Source of the DNA: Pseudothermotoga sp.
GTDB lineage: Bacteria > Thermotogota > Thermotogae > Thermotogales > DSM-5069
Assembly (NCBI GenBank): GCA_025060105.1
Contig: JANXCS010000011.1
Location: forward strand, 1-56,163
Length of the DNA: 56,163 nucleotides
Direction of reading: 5' to 3'
Below the pieces are notes generated by a model. It was given only the letters and a program-made list of their open reading frames with translations, searched no databases and was not told the DNA's origin. The translations under genes and the position numbers were made by a program. Shown piece after piece: positions 16,154 through 24,819 of this stretch (the stretch's first letter is position 1; each line of letters opens with the position of its first letter).

Positions 16154-16947
16154 TGAAGAAGTTCTTCTACGTACTGGCTTTCACAGCTGTCTCGCTTTGG
16201 TTTTTGGGACCATTGTTCTTCATATTTTTAGCTTCTCTAACGCCTTCTTCGGATTTTTACAGATGGGATGCGATCTTTCCGTCCAAGCTCACTTTGGATC
16301 ACGTGCGCAAACTTCTAGTTAACCTCGGTGGATGGAGGGCCATGTTGACCAGTGTACAGGTAGCTCTCATAGCTATCGCGATCTCTTTCGCTTTGGGTAT
16401 CCCCGCAGGTTATGCGCTCACTCGATACAAGTTTCGTGGAAAGAATTTCATAAAGCTGGTAATGTTGTTCACTCGCTCTATACCACTCGTGGTCATAGCG
16501 GTTTCACTCGTGACGATATATTTGAGATTGAATCTAGCCGATACAGCCTTCGGAGTGGGTTTGGCACATGCGGCAATGGTTCTACCGTTCGTTGTGCTCA
16601 TAACTTCGAGTATCTTTTCTGGTGTTTTTGTCGAATATGAGGAAGCTGGTATGGTTTTTGGACTAACTCGATTTGGTGCTTTCCTCAGAATAACGATGCC
16701 ACTTGCCTTACCAGGACTTGCAGCTTCTGCTATTTTCGCTTTCATCATGTCGTGGAACGAAGTCTTCGCAGCCTCGGTTTTGGCTATAACGAACAGGACT
16801 TTACCGGCACACATTTTGAGCACGGCGATGGCTTCACCAGATTATTTCAAATTCGCTGCTGGAACGATCATGGCTGTACCTGCCATGGTGTTCATATTCA
16901 TCATAAGAAAGTATTTGATCTCGATGTGGGGAATTTCTTTGAAGTAG
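16150..16947 (+). CDS. ABC transporter permease 2 (MalG type)
   Basis: This 265-residue membrane protein begins MMKKFFYVLAF at an ATG that overlaps the previous stop. It has about six helices, and the EAA loop EYEEAGMVFGLTRFGAFLRITMPLALPG contacts the ATPase. The frame is open for another 180 nt upstream, but that part lies inside permease 1 and has no membrane character, so I reject the longer form. It works with permease 1 as the membrane channel of the CUT1 importer. Confidence 0.92.
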   Translation: MMKKFFYVLAFTAVSLWFLGPLFFIFLASLTPSSDFYRWDAIFPSKLTLDHVRKLLVNLGGWRAMLTSVQVALIAIAISFALGIPAGYALTRYKFRGKNFIKLVMLFTRSIPLVVIAVSLVTIYLRLNLADTAFGVGLAHAAMVLPFVVLITSSIFSGVFVEYEEAGMVFGLTRFGAFLRITMPLALPGLAASAIFAFIMSWNEVFAASVLAITNRTLPAHILSTAMASPDYFKFAAGTIMAVPAMVFIFIIRKYLISMWGISLK

Positions 16948-16955
16948 GTGATATG

Positions 16956-18029
16956 ATGGCAAAAGTGGTCATTGAGAACGTGAAAAAATACTTTGGGAAT
17001 GTCAAAGCGCTCGATGGGATAAACCTTTCAATAGAAGAAGGTCTCTTTGTCGTGTTGCTCGGGCCTTCTGGATGTGGAAAGACGACCTTGATGAGGTGCA
17101 TCTCTGGTTTAGAAAATCTCACCGAAGGAAAGATCTTCTTCGACGATGAAGATATGACCAATGTGCCACCGAAAGATCGAAACGTCGCAATGGTTTTTCA
17201 AAGCTATGCCGTTTGGCCACATATGAGGGTGAAAGACAACATAGCTTATCCACTGAAGCTCAAGAAAGTGCCAAAAAAGGAGATAGAAGAAAGAGTTAAG
17301 TGGGTTTCAGAGTTGCTCCACATAAGCGAGCTTTTGGATAGATTCCCTGCACAGCTTTCCGGAGGTCAAAGACAAAGAGTCGCTGTCGCCAGAGCGATTG
17401 TGCACAGGCCAAAGGTTTTGTTGATGGATGAACCACTCTCGAATCTGGATGCTCTATTGCGAGTGAAAATGAGAAGTGAACTTAAAAAGTTGCACGAACA
17501 GGTGAGAGTTACGACCATTTACGTGACACATGATCAGATCGAAGCAATGACCATGGGTGACAAAATAGCCGTTATGAAGGCTGGAAAGATAGTTCAGTAT
17601 GGCACTCCTGAAGAAATATACAAAAGACCAAGAACAATCTTTGTTGCAGGCTTTGTTGGTTCACCGCAGATGAATTTTCTGCAGATGAAGGTGCTCTCAT
17701 CTGGCACAGAAATTTATGCGGAGAACTTCGGGGTGAAGATATCTTTGAAAAAAGATCCAAACTTAGAGTCAATCACAATGGGTGTGAGACCAGAGCACAT
17801 CAAGCTTGAGAAAACTGAGAGATCTGTGCAAATCACAGGGACAGTCTATTTTGTCGAAAAACTCATGTCAGAAACTATCGTGCATCTCTCCATAAGTTCA
17901 GAGAAAAATTTGGTCGTCAAGATACCTTACGATCTGCTCGTTCGAGAGGGAGAGAAGATGAAAGTTTACATCGATTTTGAGCAGGTTCATTTCTTCAACC
18001 CTCTCACGGAGGAGAGGATCGATCTGTGA
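16956..18029 (+). CDS. Sugar ABC transporter ATP-binding protein (MalK/UgpC type)
   Basis: This 357-residue ATPase has Walker A GPSGCGKTT (about 36-44), signature LSGGQRQRVAVARA (about 132-145), Walker B VLLMDEPLSNLDA and the H-loop YVTHDQIEAMTM. A C-terminal TOBE-like regulatory domain (about 235-357) follows, as in MalK. I start at ATG 16956, 3 nt after AGGTGAT; an ATG 3 nt earlier is also possible. The much longer open frame from 16752 lies inside the permease. It overlaps the glycosidase start by 4 nt. Confidence 0.93.
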   Translation: MAKVVIENVKKYFGNVKALDGINLSIEEGLFVVLLGPSGCGKTTLMRCISGLENLTEGKIFFDDEDMTNVPPKDRNVAMVFQSYAVWPHMRVKDNIAYPLKLKKVPKKEIEERVKWVSELLHISELLDRFPAQLSGGQRQRVAVARAIVHRPKVLLMDEPLSNLDALLRVKMRSELKKLHEQVRVTTIYVTHDQIEAMTMGDKIAVMKAGKIVQYGTPEEIYKRPRTIFVAGFVGSPQMNFLQMKVLSSGTEIYAENFGVKISLKKDPNLESITMGVRPEHIKLEKTERSVQITGTVYFVEKLMSETIVHLSISSEKNLVVKIPYDLLVREGEKMKVYIDFEQVHFFNPLTEERIDL

Positions 18030-20548
18030 AAATCATATGTCACACACATTGGGACAGGGAATGGTTTGCTCCATCCTTTGTCACGAACGAGTGGCTAAGG
18101 GAATTGTTTGAAAAACTCTTCAAGCTGATCGAAACGAAGAAAGATTATACCTATGTGCTCGACGGCCAAACGCTGTTGATAGAAGATCTGTTCAACGAGG
18201 CACCAGAGTTAGAAGAAAAGGTGAAAAAACTTGTAAAATCCGGCAATCTCTTGATAGGTCCATTCTACGCACAGATAGACTTCAGACTCTCTCCGGAGAT
18301 CGCCATTATCAAGAATTTCGAAATTGGCAGGAAAGACATGAGCAAACTCGGTGGCAATGCAAAAGTGGCTTGGATGGTTGACAATTTCGGTTTCATATCT
18401 CAGCTTCCACAATTGCTCAGAAAGTACGGCATCGAGGGAGCCTTTTTGTGGCGCGGAGTTGGGATAGAAAAACCTTCTATTGAATTTGTGTGGAACTCAA
18501 AGGAGCACTCTCAAATCAAATGCATTTTTTTGGTCGGTGGATACAGAAACTTATACGGTCTTTCTTTCACAAAAGACCTCGCGAGAAGAAGATTACAACA
18601 CGAAATAGAAAAACTGAAAATTTTTTCTCTCAGTGGAGAGGTACCACTCTTGGATGGGTACGATCTGGATACCAATCCAGAAGATCCGAGGGACCTGTTG
18701 GATGGTGTGACGCTCTCAACGCCCGGGGAATTTTTGAACCAAGCTTTTTCGAAAGTTGCAGATCTTTCCACAGTCAATGGTGAACTGATCAGTGGAAAGT
18801 ACGCCTGCACTTTTCCGGGTACCCTCTCGACACGGGTCTATTTGAAGATGCAGTCTTATGTCATTGGAAAACTACTAAGATACGTAGAACTTCTGAGTTC
18901 CCTGAAGGGTGAAGAAATCGAAGAACTGCACAGGACTTATCTGAAGACGCTGATTCACGATAACATTTGCGGCGTTGGTGTAGATCTGGTTAATAAGAAT
19001 ATGCAAAAAACTTACGCAAGGATGTATACGAAGCTCAAAAAAATGTTCATCGAGAATATAAAAGCACTCACAGCTGAATTCGAAGATGGACGATACGTAG
19101 TCTCTTTTTCGCCTTTCAACTACGACCATTGGCATTGCGATGGCAAAAGGTGTTACAAACTTTCAAGCAAAGGTGTTGGGATATTCAGACTGAAAGAGCT
19201 CGATCGTTCAATCGAGGATGAAACCCTATCTTTCAAAAACGATTATTACGATGCGTCCTTCTGCGAGGATGGCTCGTTGAAACTCAATAACATGCTCACA
19301 GGTATTTTGAAAATTGAGAAAGAACTCGGAGATAGCTATTCAACTTATACCGAAGAGGTTAATTTTTCTTCCAGATTGTTGAATATAAGGACTGAAAGAG
19401 CTGGTGAAAGGCACAAAGTTGTTCTAGTTGAGAGATGTCTAGAAGCAGAGGGCATATTGATAAAGACAAAAGAGAAAGTCATCTTCGATGGTTCCCCACT
19501 CGTTAAATGGCAGATCGAAGCAGAACTCAATGGTAAAAACTACATTTTGAGCTTTGTGACGAGGACTGGCGACAAAGATTCTAAAATCTTTGCCAAGATG
19601 CCTTTCGACGTGGTTGAGCGGGTGAGAGTCGATACAAATCTGCTCGATCGAGATGCGGGGAAACTCAATTCAGTCTTACTCGCTGCGCGCGAGATCGGAT
19701 CGATCAAAAAATTTCCTTTCCAAGGTTTCGTTGCGCTCTTTAAAGAAAAAACGATTGCAGTTATGTCGAAGGGTACATACCAGTACGAAGTCGATTTGAG
19801 CGGAGATGTGAAAATAGATCTTGTCAGAAGTGTCGAATGGATCGCAAAAACCGATGTAAAGGGTCGTACGGGTGATGCGGGACCTTTGATGTACATCCCA
19901 GATGCCAAGTGTGAAGGAACTTTAACGTTCGAGCTGGCTGTGTGTGAACTGGACCAGCACGTTTGTTCGGAAGAATTCTTCAGATGGTTCACTCTATTCG
20001 ACGATCAACCGATTTTGATTTCAGTGAGGGATGGATACGGTAAGAAAGACTCTTTAAAACTTTTTTCCGGCGAACTCCCTTGGGTCTGTGTCGTGGACGG
20101 TAAACTTGTCATGTACAATCCTTATTCGAAAATTACTCGAGGTCTGAAAGAGGGTCAAATATCTGAAATACCACTCAAGACAGTGCAGCATGGTCTTCAC
20201 GGAGAAGCGAAAGTCAGATTCATCCGATTTCCAGCTTTTCCAAAATATTCCTCCAGAAATGATCCCAAGCAAGCTGTTGATCTTATAGAAAAAAATATCG
20301 AAAAGATCAAGGAAGAAATTTCGCTTCTTGAGAACGATTTGAAAAAGGAAAAGAGAAGCTCTGTCAAGTACCATCTTTTGAAGCACTCGTTGTTGGGTAG
20401 AAGGAGGACCCTACTCGAACTGAAGGTTTGTTCGTCTTTGTGTAAAGGGAGGATCCCTAAAAAAATGATGAAGAGATTGAACCGAGCGAGGGCAAAGAGA
20501 AGGATATACGATTACATAGTTGAGTTGGTGAAGGAGGGAAGCACATGA
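18026..20548 (+). CDS. Glycoside hydrolase family 38 (alpha-mannosidase type)
   Basis: This 840-residue cytoplasmic enzyme starts at a GTG overlapping the ATPase stop. The N-terminus has CHTHWDREWF, whose His8 and Asp10 are the usual zinc ligands. WMVDNFGFISQLPQ places the catalytic nucleophile at Asp119. The segment LIHDNICGVGVD near 310-320 matches the conserved HD-x-I-x-G motif. The last 100 residues are a charged helical tail (EKNIEKIKEEISLLENDLKK) not typical of all GH38 members. With an importer upstream and glycosyltransferases downstream, it may hydrolyse an imported or stored mannosyl glycoside. Confidence 0.88.
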   Translation: MKIICHTHWDREWFAPSFVTNEWLRELFEKLFKLIETKKDYTYVLDGQTLLIEDLFNEAPELEEKVKKLVKSGNLLIGPFYAQIDFRLSPEIAIIKNFEIGRKDMSKLGGNAKVAWMVDNFGFISQLPQLLRKYGIEGAFLWRGVGIEKPSIEFVWNSKEHSQIKCIFLVGGYRNLYGLSFTKDLARRRLQHEIEKLKIFSLSGEVPLLDGYDLDTNPEDPRDLLDGVTLSTPGEFLNQAFSKVADLSTVNGELISGKYACTFPGTLSTRVYLKMQSYVIGKLLRYVELLSSLKGEEIEELHRTYLKTLIHDNICGVGVDLVNKNMQKTYARMYTKLKKMFIENIKALTAEFEDGRYVVSFSPFNYDHWHCDGKRCYKLSSKGVGIFRLKELDRSIEDETLSFKNDYYDASFCEDGSLKLNNMLTGILKIEKELGDSYSTYTEEVNFSSRLLNIRTERAGERHKVVLVERCLEAEGILIKTKEKVIFDGSPLVKWQIEAELNGKNYILSFVTRTGDKDSKIFAKMPFDVVERVRVDTNLLDRDAGKLNSVLLAAREIGSIKKFPFQGFVALFKEKTIAVMSKGTYQYEVDLSGDVKIDLVRSVEWIAKTDVKGRTGDAGPLMYIPDAKCEGTLTFELAVCELDQHVCSEEFFRWFTLFDDQPILISVRDGYGKKDSLKLFSGELPWVCVVDGKLVMYNPYSKITRGLKEGQISEIPLKTVQHGLHGEAKVRFIRFPAFPKYSSRNDPKQAVDLIEKNIEKIKEEISLLENDLKKEKRSSVKYHLLKHSLLGRRRTLLELKVCSSLCKGRIPKKMMKRLNRARAKRRIYDYIVELVKEGST

Positions 20549-21741
20549 ACTATTACAACGATGTACCTCAAGATCTCGGAAAATTCGATGTCGTGGTAGG
20601 TATACCGAGTTTCAACAACGCAGCAACCATAGCTTACGTTGCTCAAACTGCTGCGAAAGGGATCAAGGATCTTGGTTTGAAAGGCTTGATCGTCAACTCG
20701 GACGGAGGTTCTGTGGATGGAACTACCGGAGCTTTTTTGAACAGCGATACGCTTGGTTTGCCGAAAGTATCTATCAAATACAAGGGCATCCCTGGCAAAG
20801 GTAGCGCAGTGAGAGCGATGTTCGAAATCGCACACAAAGTCGAGGCGAAGGTTTTCATAATGCTCGATTCAGATTTGAGGAGTGTTGAACCTTGGTGGAT
20901 TGAAAGACTCGCGGTACCAATACTCGAAGCAAAAACTGATTATGTGACACCGCTGTATCTTCGACACAAGTACGATGGTACCATTACGAACAATATTTGT
21001 TATCCACTCACGTCCGCACTCTATGGGTTGAAAATTCGCCAGCCCATCGGCGGAGATTTCGGAGTGGGCGCGAGGCTCATAGATACATATTTGAGCAAAC
21101 CTGCGAGCGTTTGGCAAACTCATGTGGCTCGATTTGGTATCGATATATGGATGAGTACCACTGCCATCGTTGAATCAGACAAACCACCAATTCAAGCAGC
21201 ATTGGGTGCAAAAGTACACGACGTGAAAGATCCTGGGAAACATCTTCAAGGTATGTTCGTACAGGTTGTACAAACGCTCTTCGAGTTGATGGTTGGATAT
21301 CAAGACAGTTGGAAAAACATCACTGATGTGGTTTCTACACAGGTTTACGGTGAACAACCGTCTCAAAAGGTTGAAGAGATAGTCGTGGATCTGATGGGGT
21401 TAAAAGAGAGGGCAAAAACGGCTCTGCAAGAAAGGCTTGATTCACTGAGAGAAATTAAGCCTTTACGTGGAGAAATAATTGAATCTGTTCTTAGGACCGG
21501 AACTGTGGATATGGAGAGTTGGGTCGAAGTGGTTTACGAGTTCGCATTAAGATATAAAAGTGAAAGAGACGAACGAATAATTCTCGATCTTTTGCCGTTC
21601 TATTTTGCACGCGTGGCAGATTTTGTAGAGAAAACAAAGGAAATGAACAGTATAGAAGCTGAAAAGCTCATCGATGAACAGTTGGAGCTATTTCTAAAAA
21701 GGAAAAAACTGTTTGTAAGGAGATGGTTTCTTGATACTTGA
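20545..21741 (+). CDS. GT-A glycosyltransferase, glucosylglycerate/mannosylglycerate synthase-like
   Basis: This 398-residue protein starts at an ATG overlapping the GH38 stop. It has VGIPSFNNAATIAYV at the N-terminus, VNSDGGSVDGTTG for nucleotide binding and the metal site MLDSDLRSVEPWW (Asp-x-Asp). The stretch YLRHKYDGTITNNICYPLTS and IRQPIGGDFG resemble the family that includes glucosyl-3-phosphoglycerate synthase and bacterial glucosylglycerate synthase. These make compatible solutes from NDP-sugar and glycerate or phosphoglycerate. The exact acceptor cannot be told from sequence. Its neighbours (GT4 and GH38) fit a solute such as mannosylglucosylglycerate. Confidence 0.72.
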   Translation: MNYYNDVPQDLGKFDVVVGIPSFNNAATIAYVAQTAAKGIKDLGLKGLIVNSDGGSVDGTTGAFLNSDTLGLPKVSIKYKGIPGKGSAVRAMFEIAHKVEAKVFIMLDSDLRSVEPWWIERLAVPILEAKTDYVTPLYLRHKYDGTITNNICYPLTSALYGLKIRQPIGGDFGVGARLIDTYLSKPASVWQTHVARFGIDIWMSTTAIVESDKPPIQAALGAKVHDVKDPGKHLQGMFVQVVQTLFELMVGYQDSWKNITDVVSTQVYGEQPSQKVEEIVVDLMGLKERAKTALQERLDSLREIKPLRGEIIESVLRTGTVDMESWVEVVYEFALRYKSERDERIILDLLPFYFARVADFVEKTKEMNSIEAEKLIDEQLELFLKRKKLFVRRWFLDT

Positions 21742-22558
21742 CAGTTTGCTTGGTATCTACGATAGACTCAGTGACGCAGAAAAGAAAGTTGCATCTTACA
21801 TCATCGAAAGACCTGACGATGTCATACACTATTCAATAACGGAGTTCGCCAGAATCATCGGCGTGAGTGAGACTACCATATACAGATTGATCAGAAAGTT
21901 AAAGTTTGATGGGTATCAGTCCTTCAAAATAGAACTCACCAGGCAGACGAGTGGTGCCAAAGTGTTTCCGACCACCTCAAAGGATGCTTTTGACGAAGGC
22001 ATTGAGCAGATGAAATCTTTGGTGGATCGTTTGGCCTCTACGCTCAAAAAAGAAGATGTAGAGAAAGCTGCCGAATGGATCGTACAATCGCAGAAGACGA
22101 TATTTTTTGGTGTGGGCCTTTCAGCTGTCGCTGCGGAGTATGGAAGTTTGTTACTGTCACTTCTAGGTTTACCATCTTTCTACTACAACGATCCCCATGC
22201 TCAGGTGATAATCGCAACGAGTTTGTGCGAAAAAGATCTTGTGATATCTGTCAGCCACAGCGGAAACATAAGAGACACAGTGAAGTCGACACAAGTAGCC
22301 AAGGATGTCGGTGCCAAGACGATAGCCATAACTGCTGGCATGAATTCAGCTCTTGCTTCGGTAGCGGATTTGGTTCTCTACAGTCCAGTCGCGAGATTCG
22401 AAAGGCATGAATTTCTGAGAGGGAATTTGGGTGAACTTGCAGTCGTGGAGATACTCTTTCGAACGGTGCTCAGGAAAACTTATGCGGAGAAAGAAGAACA
22501 TCTCAACGGGCTTTCGGAAGTTCTCAAACCGAAAAGATACGAGGAGAAGGAAAAATGA
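21731..22558 (+). CDS. RpiR-family transcriptional regulator (HTH plus SIS)
   Basis: This 275-residue protein begins at a TTG (21731) behind AAGGAGATGG and overlaps the glycosyltransferase by 11 nt. The N-terminal winged HTH (about 1-77) contains HYSITEFARIIGVSETTIYRLI. A SIS sugar-phosphate isomerase-like domain (about 115-245) has SVSHSGNIRDTVKST, which normally binds a phosphosugar effector. As the only regulator in the operon it probably controls it from the promoter near 13886, so the inducer may be a phosphorylated sugar from the pathway. Confidence 0.88.
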   Translation: MILDSLLGIYDRLSDAEKKVASYIIERPDDVIHYSITEFARIIGVSETTIYRLIRKLKFDGYQSFKIELTRQTSGAKVFPTTSKDAFDEGIEQMKSLVDRLASTLKKEDVEKAAEWIVQSQKTIFFGVGLSAVAAEYGSLLLSLLGLPSFYYNDPHAQVIIATSLCEKDLVISVSHSGNIRDTVKSTQVAKDVGAKTIAITAGMNSALASVADLVLYSPVARFERHEFLRGNLGELAVVEILFRTVLRKTYAEKEEHLNGLSEVLKPKRYEEKEK

Positions 22559-23859
22559 AGATAGCACTGTTACACTTCAGAGTGGGTTTTACAGACGGCG
22601 TTTCACTCGAAATGGAAAAATGGAAAACAGTTTTAGAGAGGATGGGACACGAGGTCCTTTACGTCGCGGGAGAGTTCAGCCAAATTAGTGGAGTCGAGAT
22701 TCCCACACTAGCCATGAACGATCCTACAAACATTTGGATACACAGAAACGCTTTCGAAAAATTGTTGGTCAGTGACGAAACGTTCTTGAAAGTTTTCAAA
22801 GATTATGTTCGCCGAATCGAGGAAGAGTTGGAACGAAAAGTTCCGCCACTGGATATTTTGATAGTGAACAACATCCTCTCGCTTGGGTTCAACTTGGCCG
22901 CAGCAGTTGCCATCAGTGAGTACGCGAAAAGTAGGAACATCAAAGTAGTTGGTCATCATCACGATTTTTACTGGGAGAGAGAAAGGTATTCAAGGCCCCA
23001 GAGCGAGTTCGTAGTTAAAATTCTCAACAGATATTTTCCTCCGAAGGGTGAGAACTTTTTCCACATCACCATAAACACTCTGGCGCAGAAAGAGCTTTTT
23101 AGACGCAAGGGTATCGAATCACTCGTAGTGCCCAACATTTTTGACTTTGATCAACCTTTGTGGAAGATAGATGAGTACAACAAAGATCTACGGCCGTCGT
23201 TGGGTATAAGTGATGGAGACATCGTGATTCTGCATGCAACTAGGATCGTTCAAAGAAAGGCAATAGAGTTGGCCTTGGACTTTGTGGAATGTTTTTGCAA
23301 ATTGAGTGAAAGAAAGGTTCATTTTTTATTGGCAGGGTTTCCTGAGCAAGAGTCGCAGGAGTACTACCGAAAGATCGTTGAGAAAGCCAAAAAGATGCCT
23401 TATACTACTCATTTTGTGTTCGACATAGTCCGAGCCGAAAGATTTCTGGGTGAAAAGAAGTATTACTCGTTGTGGGACATGTATGCTGTGGCGGATGCCA
23501 TCACTTATACTTCCGCACTTGAAGGCTGGGGTAATCAGCTGATAGAAGCTGTTTTTTCAAAAAAGCCACTCGTTGTTTTTGAATATCCAGTCTTCAAGAG
23601 TGATATCGCTCCATTAGGATTCGATTTCATCTCACTTGGAGACGAGATTCACTACGATGAAAATGAAAGTCTGTACAAGATCGATCAAGCAAAAATTGAA
23701 AAGGCTGCTGAAAAGCTGAAATGGTTGCTCTCTCATCCAGAAGAATTGTCAAAAGTCGTGGAGAAAAATTTTCAAATAGGAAAGAAACATCTTTCGCTCG
23801 AAAAGCTTCAGCAATACTTGACATTCCTCTTCAATCGGCTTGGTCTTTCAACAGGTTGA
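22555..23859 (+). CDS. GT4-type glycosyltransferase, candidate mannosylglucosylglycerate synthase
   Basis: This 434-residue GT-B enzyme starts at an ATG overlapping the regulator stop. Its acceptor-side N-domain includes HHHDFYWERERYSRP, and the donor-side C-domain has ILHATRIVQRKAIELAL and YTSALEGWGNQLIEAV, in which the Glu binds the donor ribose in GT4 enzymes. The His-rich HHHD motif and the operon partner resemble the MggS-type enzymes of Petrotoga, which add mannose to glucosylglycerate. That is family knowledge recalled, not tested. It is the last gene of the operon. Confidence 0.7.
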   Translation: MKIALLHFRVGFTDGVSLEMEKWKTVLERMGHEVLYVAGEFSQISGVEIPTLAMNDPTNIWIHRNAFEKLLVSDETFLKVFKDYVRRIEEELERKVPPLDILIVNNILSLGFNLAAAVAISEYAKSRNIKVVGHHHDFYWERERYSRPQSEFVVKILNRYFPPKGENFFHITINTLAQKELFRRKGIESLVVPNIFDFDQPLWKIDEYNKDLRPSLGISDGDIVILHATRIVQRKAIELALDFVECFCKLSERKVHFLLAGFPEQESQEYYRKIVEKAKKMPYTTHFVFDIVRAERFLGEKKYYSLWDMYAVADAITYTSALEGWGNQLIEAVFSKKPLVVFEYPVFKSDIAPLGFDFISLGDEIHYDENESLYKIDQAKIEKAAEKLKWLLSHPEELSKVVEKNFQIGKKHLSLEKLQQYLTFLFNRLGLSTG

Positions 23860-23889
23860 TCTTCTTTATTCGAATCGGTGTTTTTGAAG

Positions 23890-23917
23890 TTGCATTCGAC
23901 AGAACTTGTGGTACAAT
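23890..23917 (+). promoter_or_regulatory. Upstream promoter of the HAD/sigma unit
   Basis: TTGCAT (23890-23895), 16 nt, then TACAAT (23912-23917) preceded by TGG, an extended -10. It lies about 30 nt beyond the GT4 stop and upstream of the consensus promoter. Confidence 0.45.
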
Positions 23918-23941
23918 AATAATGAAAGCTGAAAAGGGATA

Positions 23942-23970
23942 TTGACAAAAATTTCTGATTGTGATATAAT
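23942..23970 (+). promoter_or_regulatory. Perfect consensus promoter directly before a terminator
   Basis: TTGACA (23942-23947), exactly 17 nt, TATAAT (23965-23970). This is the only perfect match to both hexamers with ideal spacing that I see in the window. The expected start (about 23977) falls at the foot of the following terminator hairpin. Confidence 0.85.
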
Positions 23971-23978
23971 ATATCCTA

Positions 23979-24002
23979 GCAGGGCAAAAGCCCTGCTTTT
24001 TT
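23979..24002 (+). terminator. Intrinsic terminator at the transcription start site
   Basis: GCAGGGC, loop AAAA, GCCCTGC, then TTTTTT. It ends about 10 nt before the ribosome site of the HAD gene. It would stop the upstream operon and also RNA from the consensus promoter after about 25 nt. Confidence 0.85.
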
Positions 24003-24026
24003 GTTTGGCAATAGGAGGTGGCAGTT

Positions 24027-24815
24027 TTGGAACTTTCTGACATAGAGCTGTTTTTGCTGGATATGGACGGTACGTTCTATCTTGGAGATAAGCTCATTCC
24101 TGGAGCTTTGGAGTTTCTCGAAATTGTGAAATCTTTAAAGAAGAAGTTCATGTTTCTCACCAACAATTCTTCGAAAGGGCCTGCGCAGTACGTTGAAAAG
24201 CTCAAACGGTTGGGTGTGGACGTGAACGAATCTTGTGTGTTCAGTTCCGCCGAAGCGACCGCCATGTTTTTGTTGGAACGATACGGTCAATCAAAGCTTT
24301 TTTTGGTCGGCACTAAAGCGTTGGCAGAAACGATGAAATCCTATGGTCATACGATCGATGAGAAAGAACCACAGATGGTGGTGCTCGGTTACGATACGGA
24401 ACTCACTTACGAAAAGCTCGCGAAAGCTTGTTTACTTCTCAGAAAAGGTTTACCTTACATCGCAACGCATCCTGACATAAACTGTCCTTCTGAAGAAGGT
24501 CCCTTACCTGACGCTGGTTCGATCATCGCGTTGATAGAACGTTCTACAGGAAGAACACCAGATCACATCGTGGGTAAGCCCAACCAGCTGATGATGCAGA
24601 TGATTTCCAAAAGATTTTCCTTACCGCCTCACAAGATAGCCATGGTGGGTGATAGACTCTACACAGACATGGAATTCGCGCTCCGTTCTGGGGCAATGGC
24701 GATCCTCGTGTTGAGTGGCGAAACACAACTGGAACATCTGCAGAACAGTCAAACCAAACCACACTTAGTGGTTGAAAACATCGAAGTTTTAGCTAAAATG
24801 CTCAAGAGAGGTTGA
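24027..24815 (+). CDS. HAD-superfamily phosphatase, NagD-like (class IIA)
   Basis: This 262-residue enzyme has the HAD motif I nucleophile in LLDMDGTFYLGD (Asp-x-Asp), motif II in FLTNNSSKGP, and motif IV in IAMVGDRLYTDMEFAL, with a IIA-type cap between. Relatives hydrolyse small phosphates such as phosphoglycolate, glycerol phosphate, UMP or 4-nitrophenyl phosphate. I place the start at TTG 24027, 6 nt after AGGAGGTG; a GTG at 24018 lies inside that site. It might remove a phosphate from a glycosyl-phosphoglycerate, but the terminator separates it from that operon. Confidence 0.9.
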   Translation: MELSDIELFLLDMDGTFYLGDKLIPGALEFLEIVKSLKKKFMFLTNNSSKGPAQYVEKLKRLGVDVNESCVFSSAEATAMFLLERYGQSKLFLVGTKALAETMKSYGHTIDEKEPQMVVLGYDTELTYEKLAKACLLLRKGLPYIATHPDINCPSEEGPLPDAGSIIALIERSTGRTPDHIVGKPNQLMMQMISKRFSLPPHKIAMVGDRLYTDMEFALRSGAMAILVLSGETQLEHLQNSQTKPHLVVENIEVLAKMLKRG

Positions 24816-24819
24816 TGTT

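Noticed and set aside
16752-16955. Upstream extension of the ABC ATPase
   Set aside because: It overlaps permease 2 in another frame; ATG 16956 begins the normal ATPase N-terminus MAKVVIENVKK.
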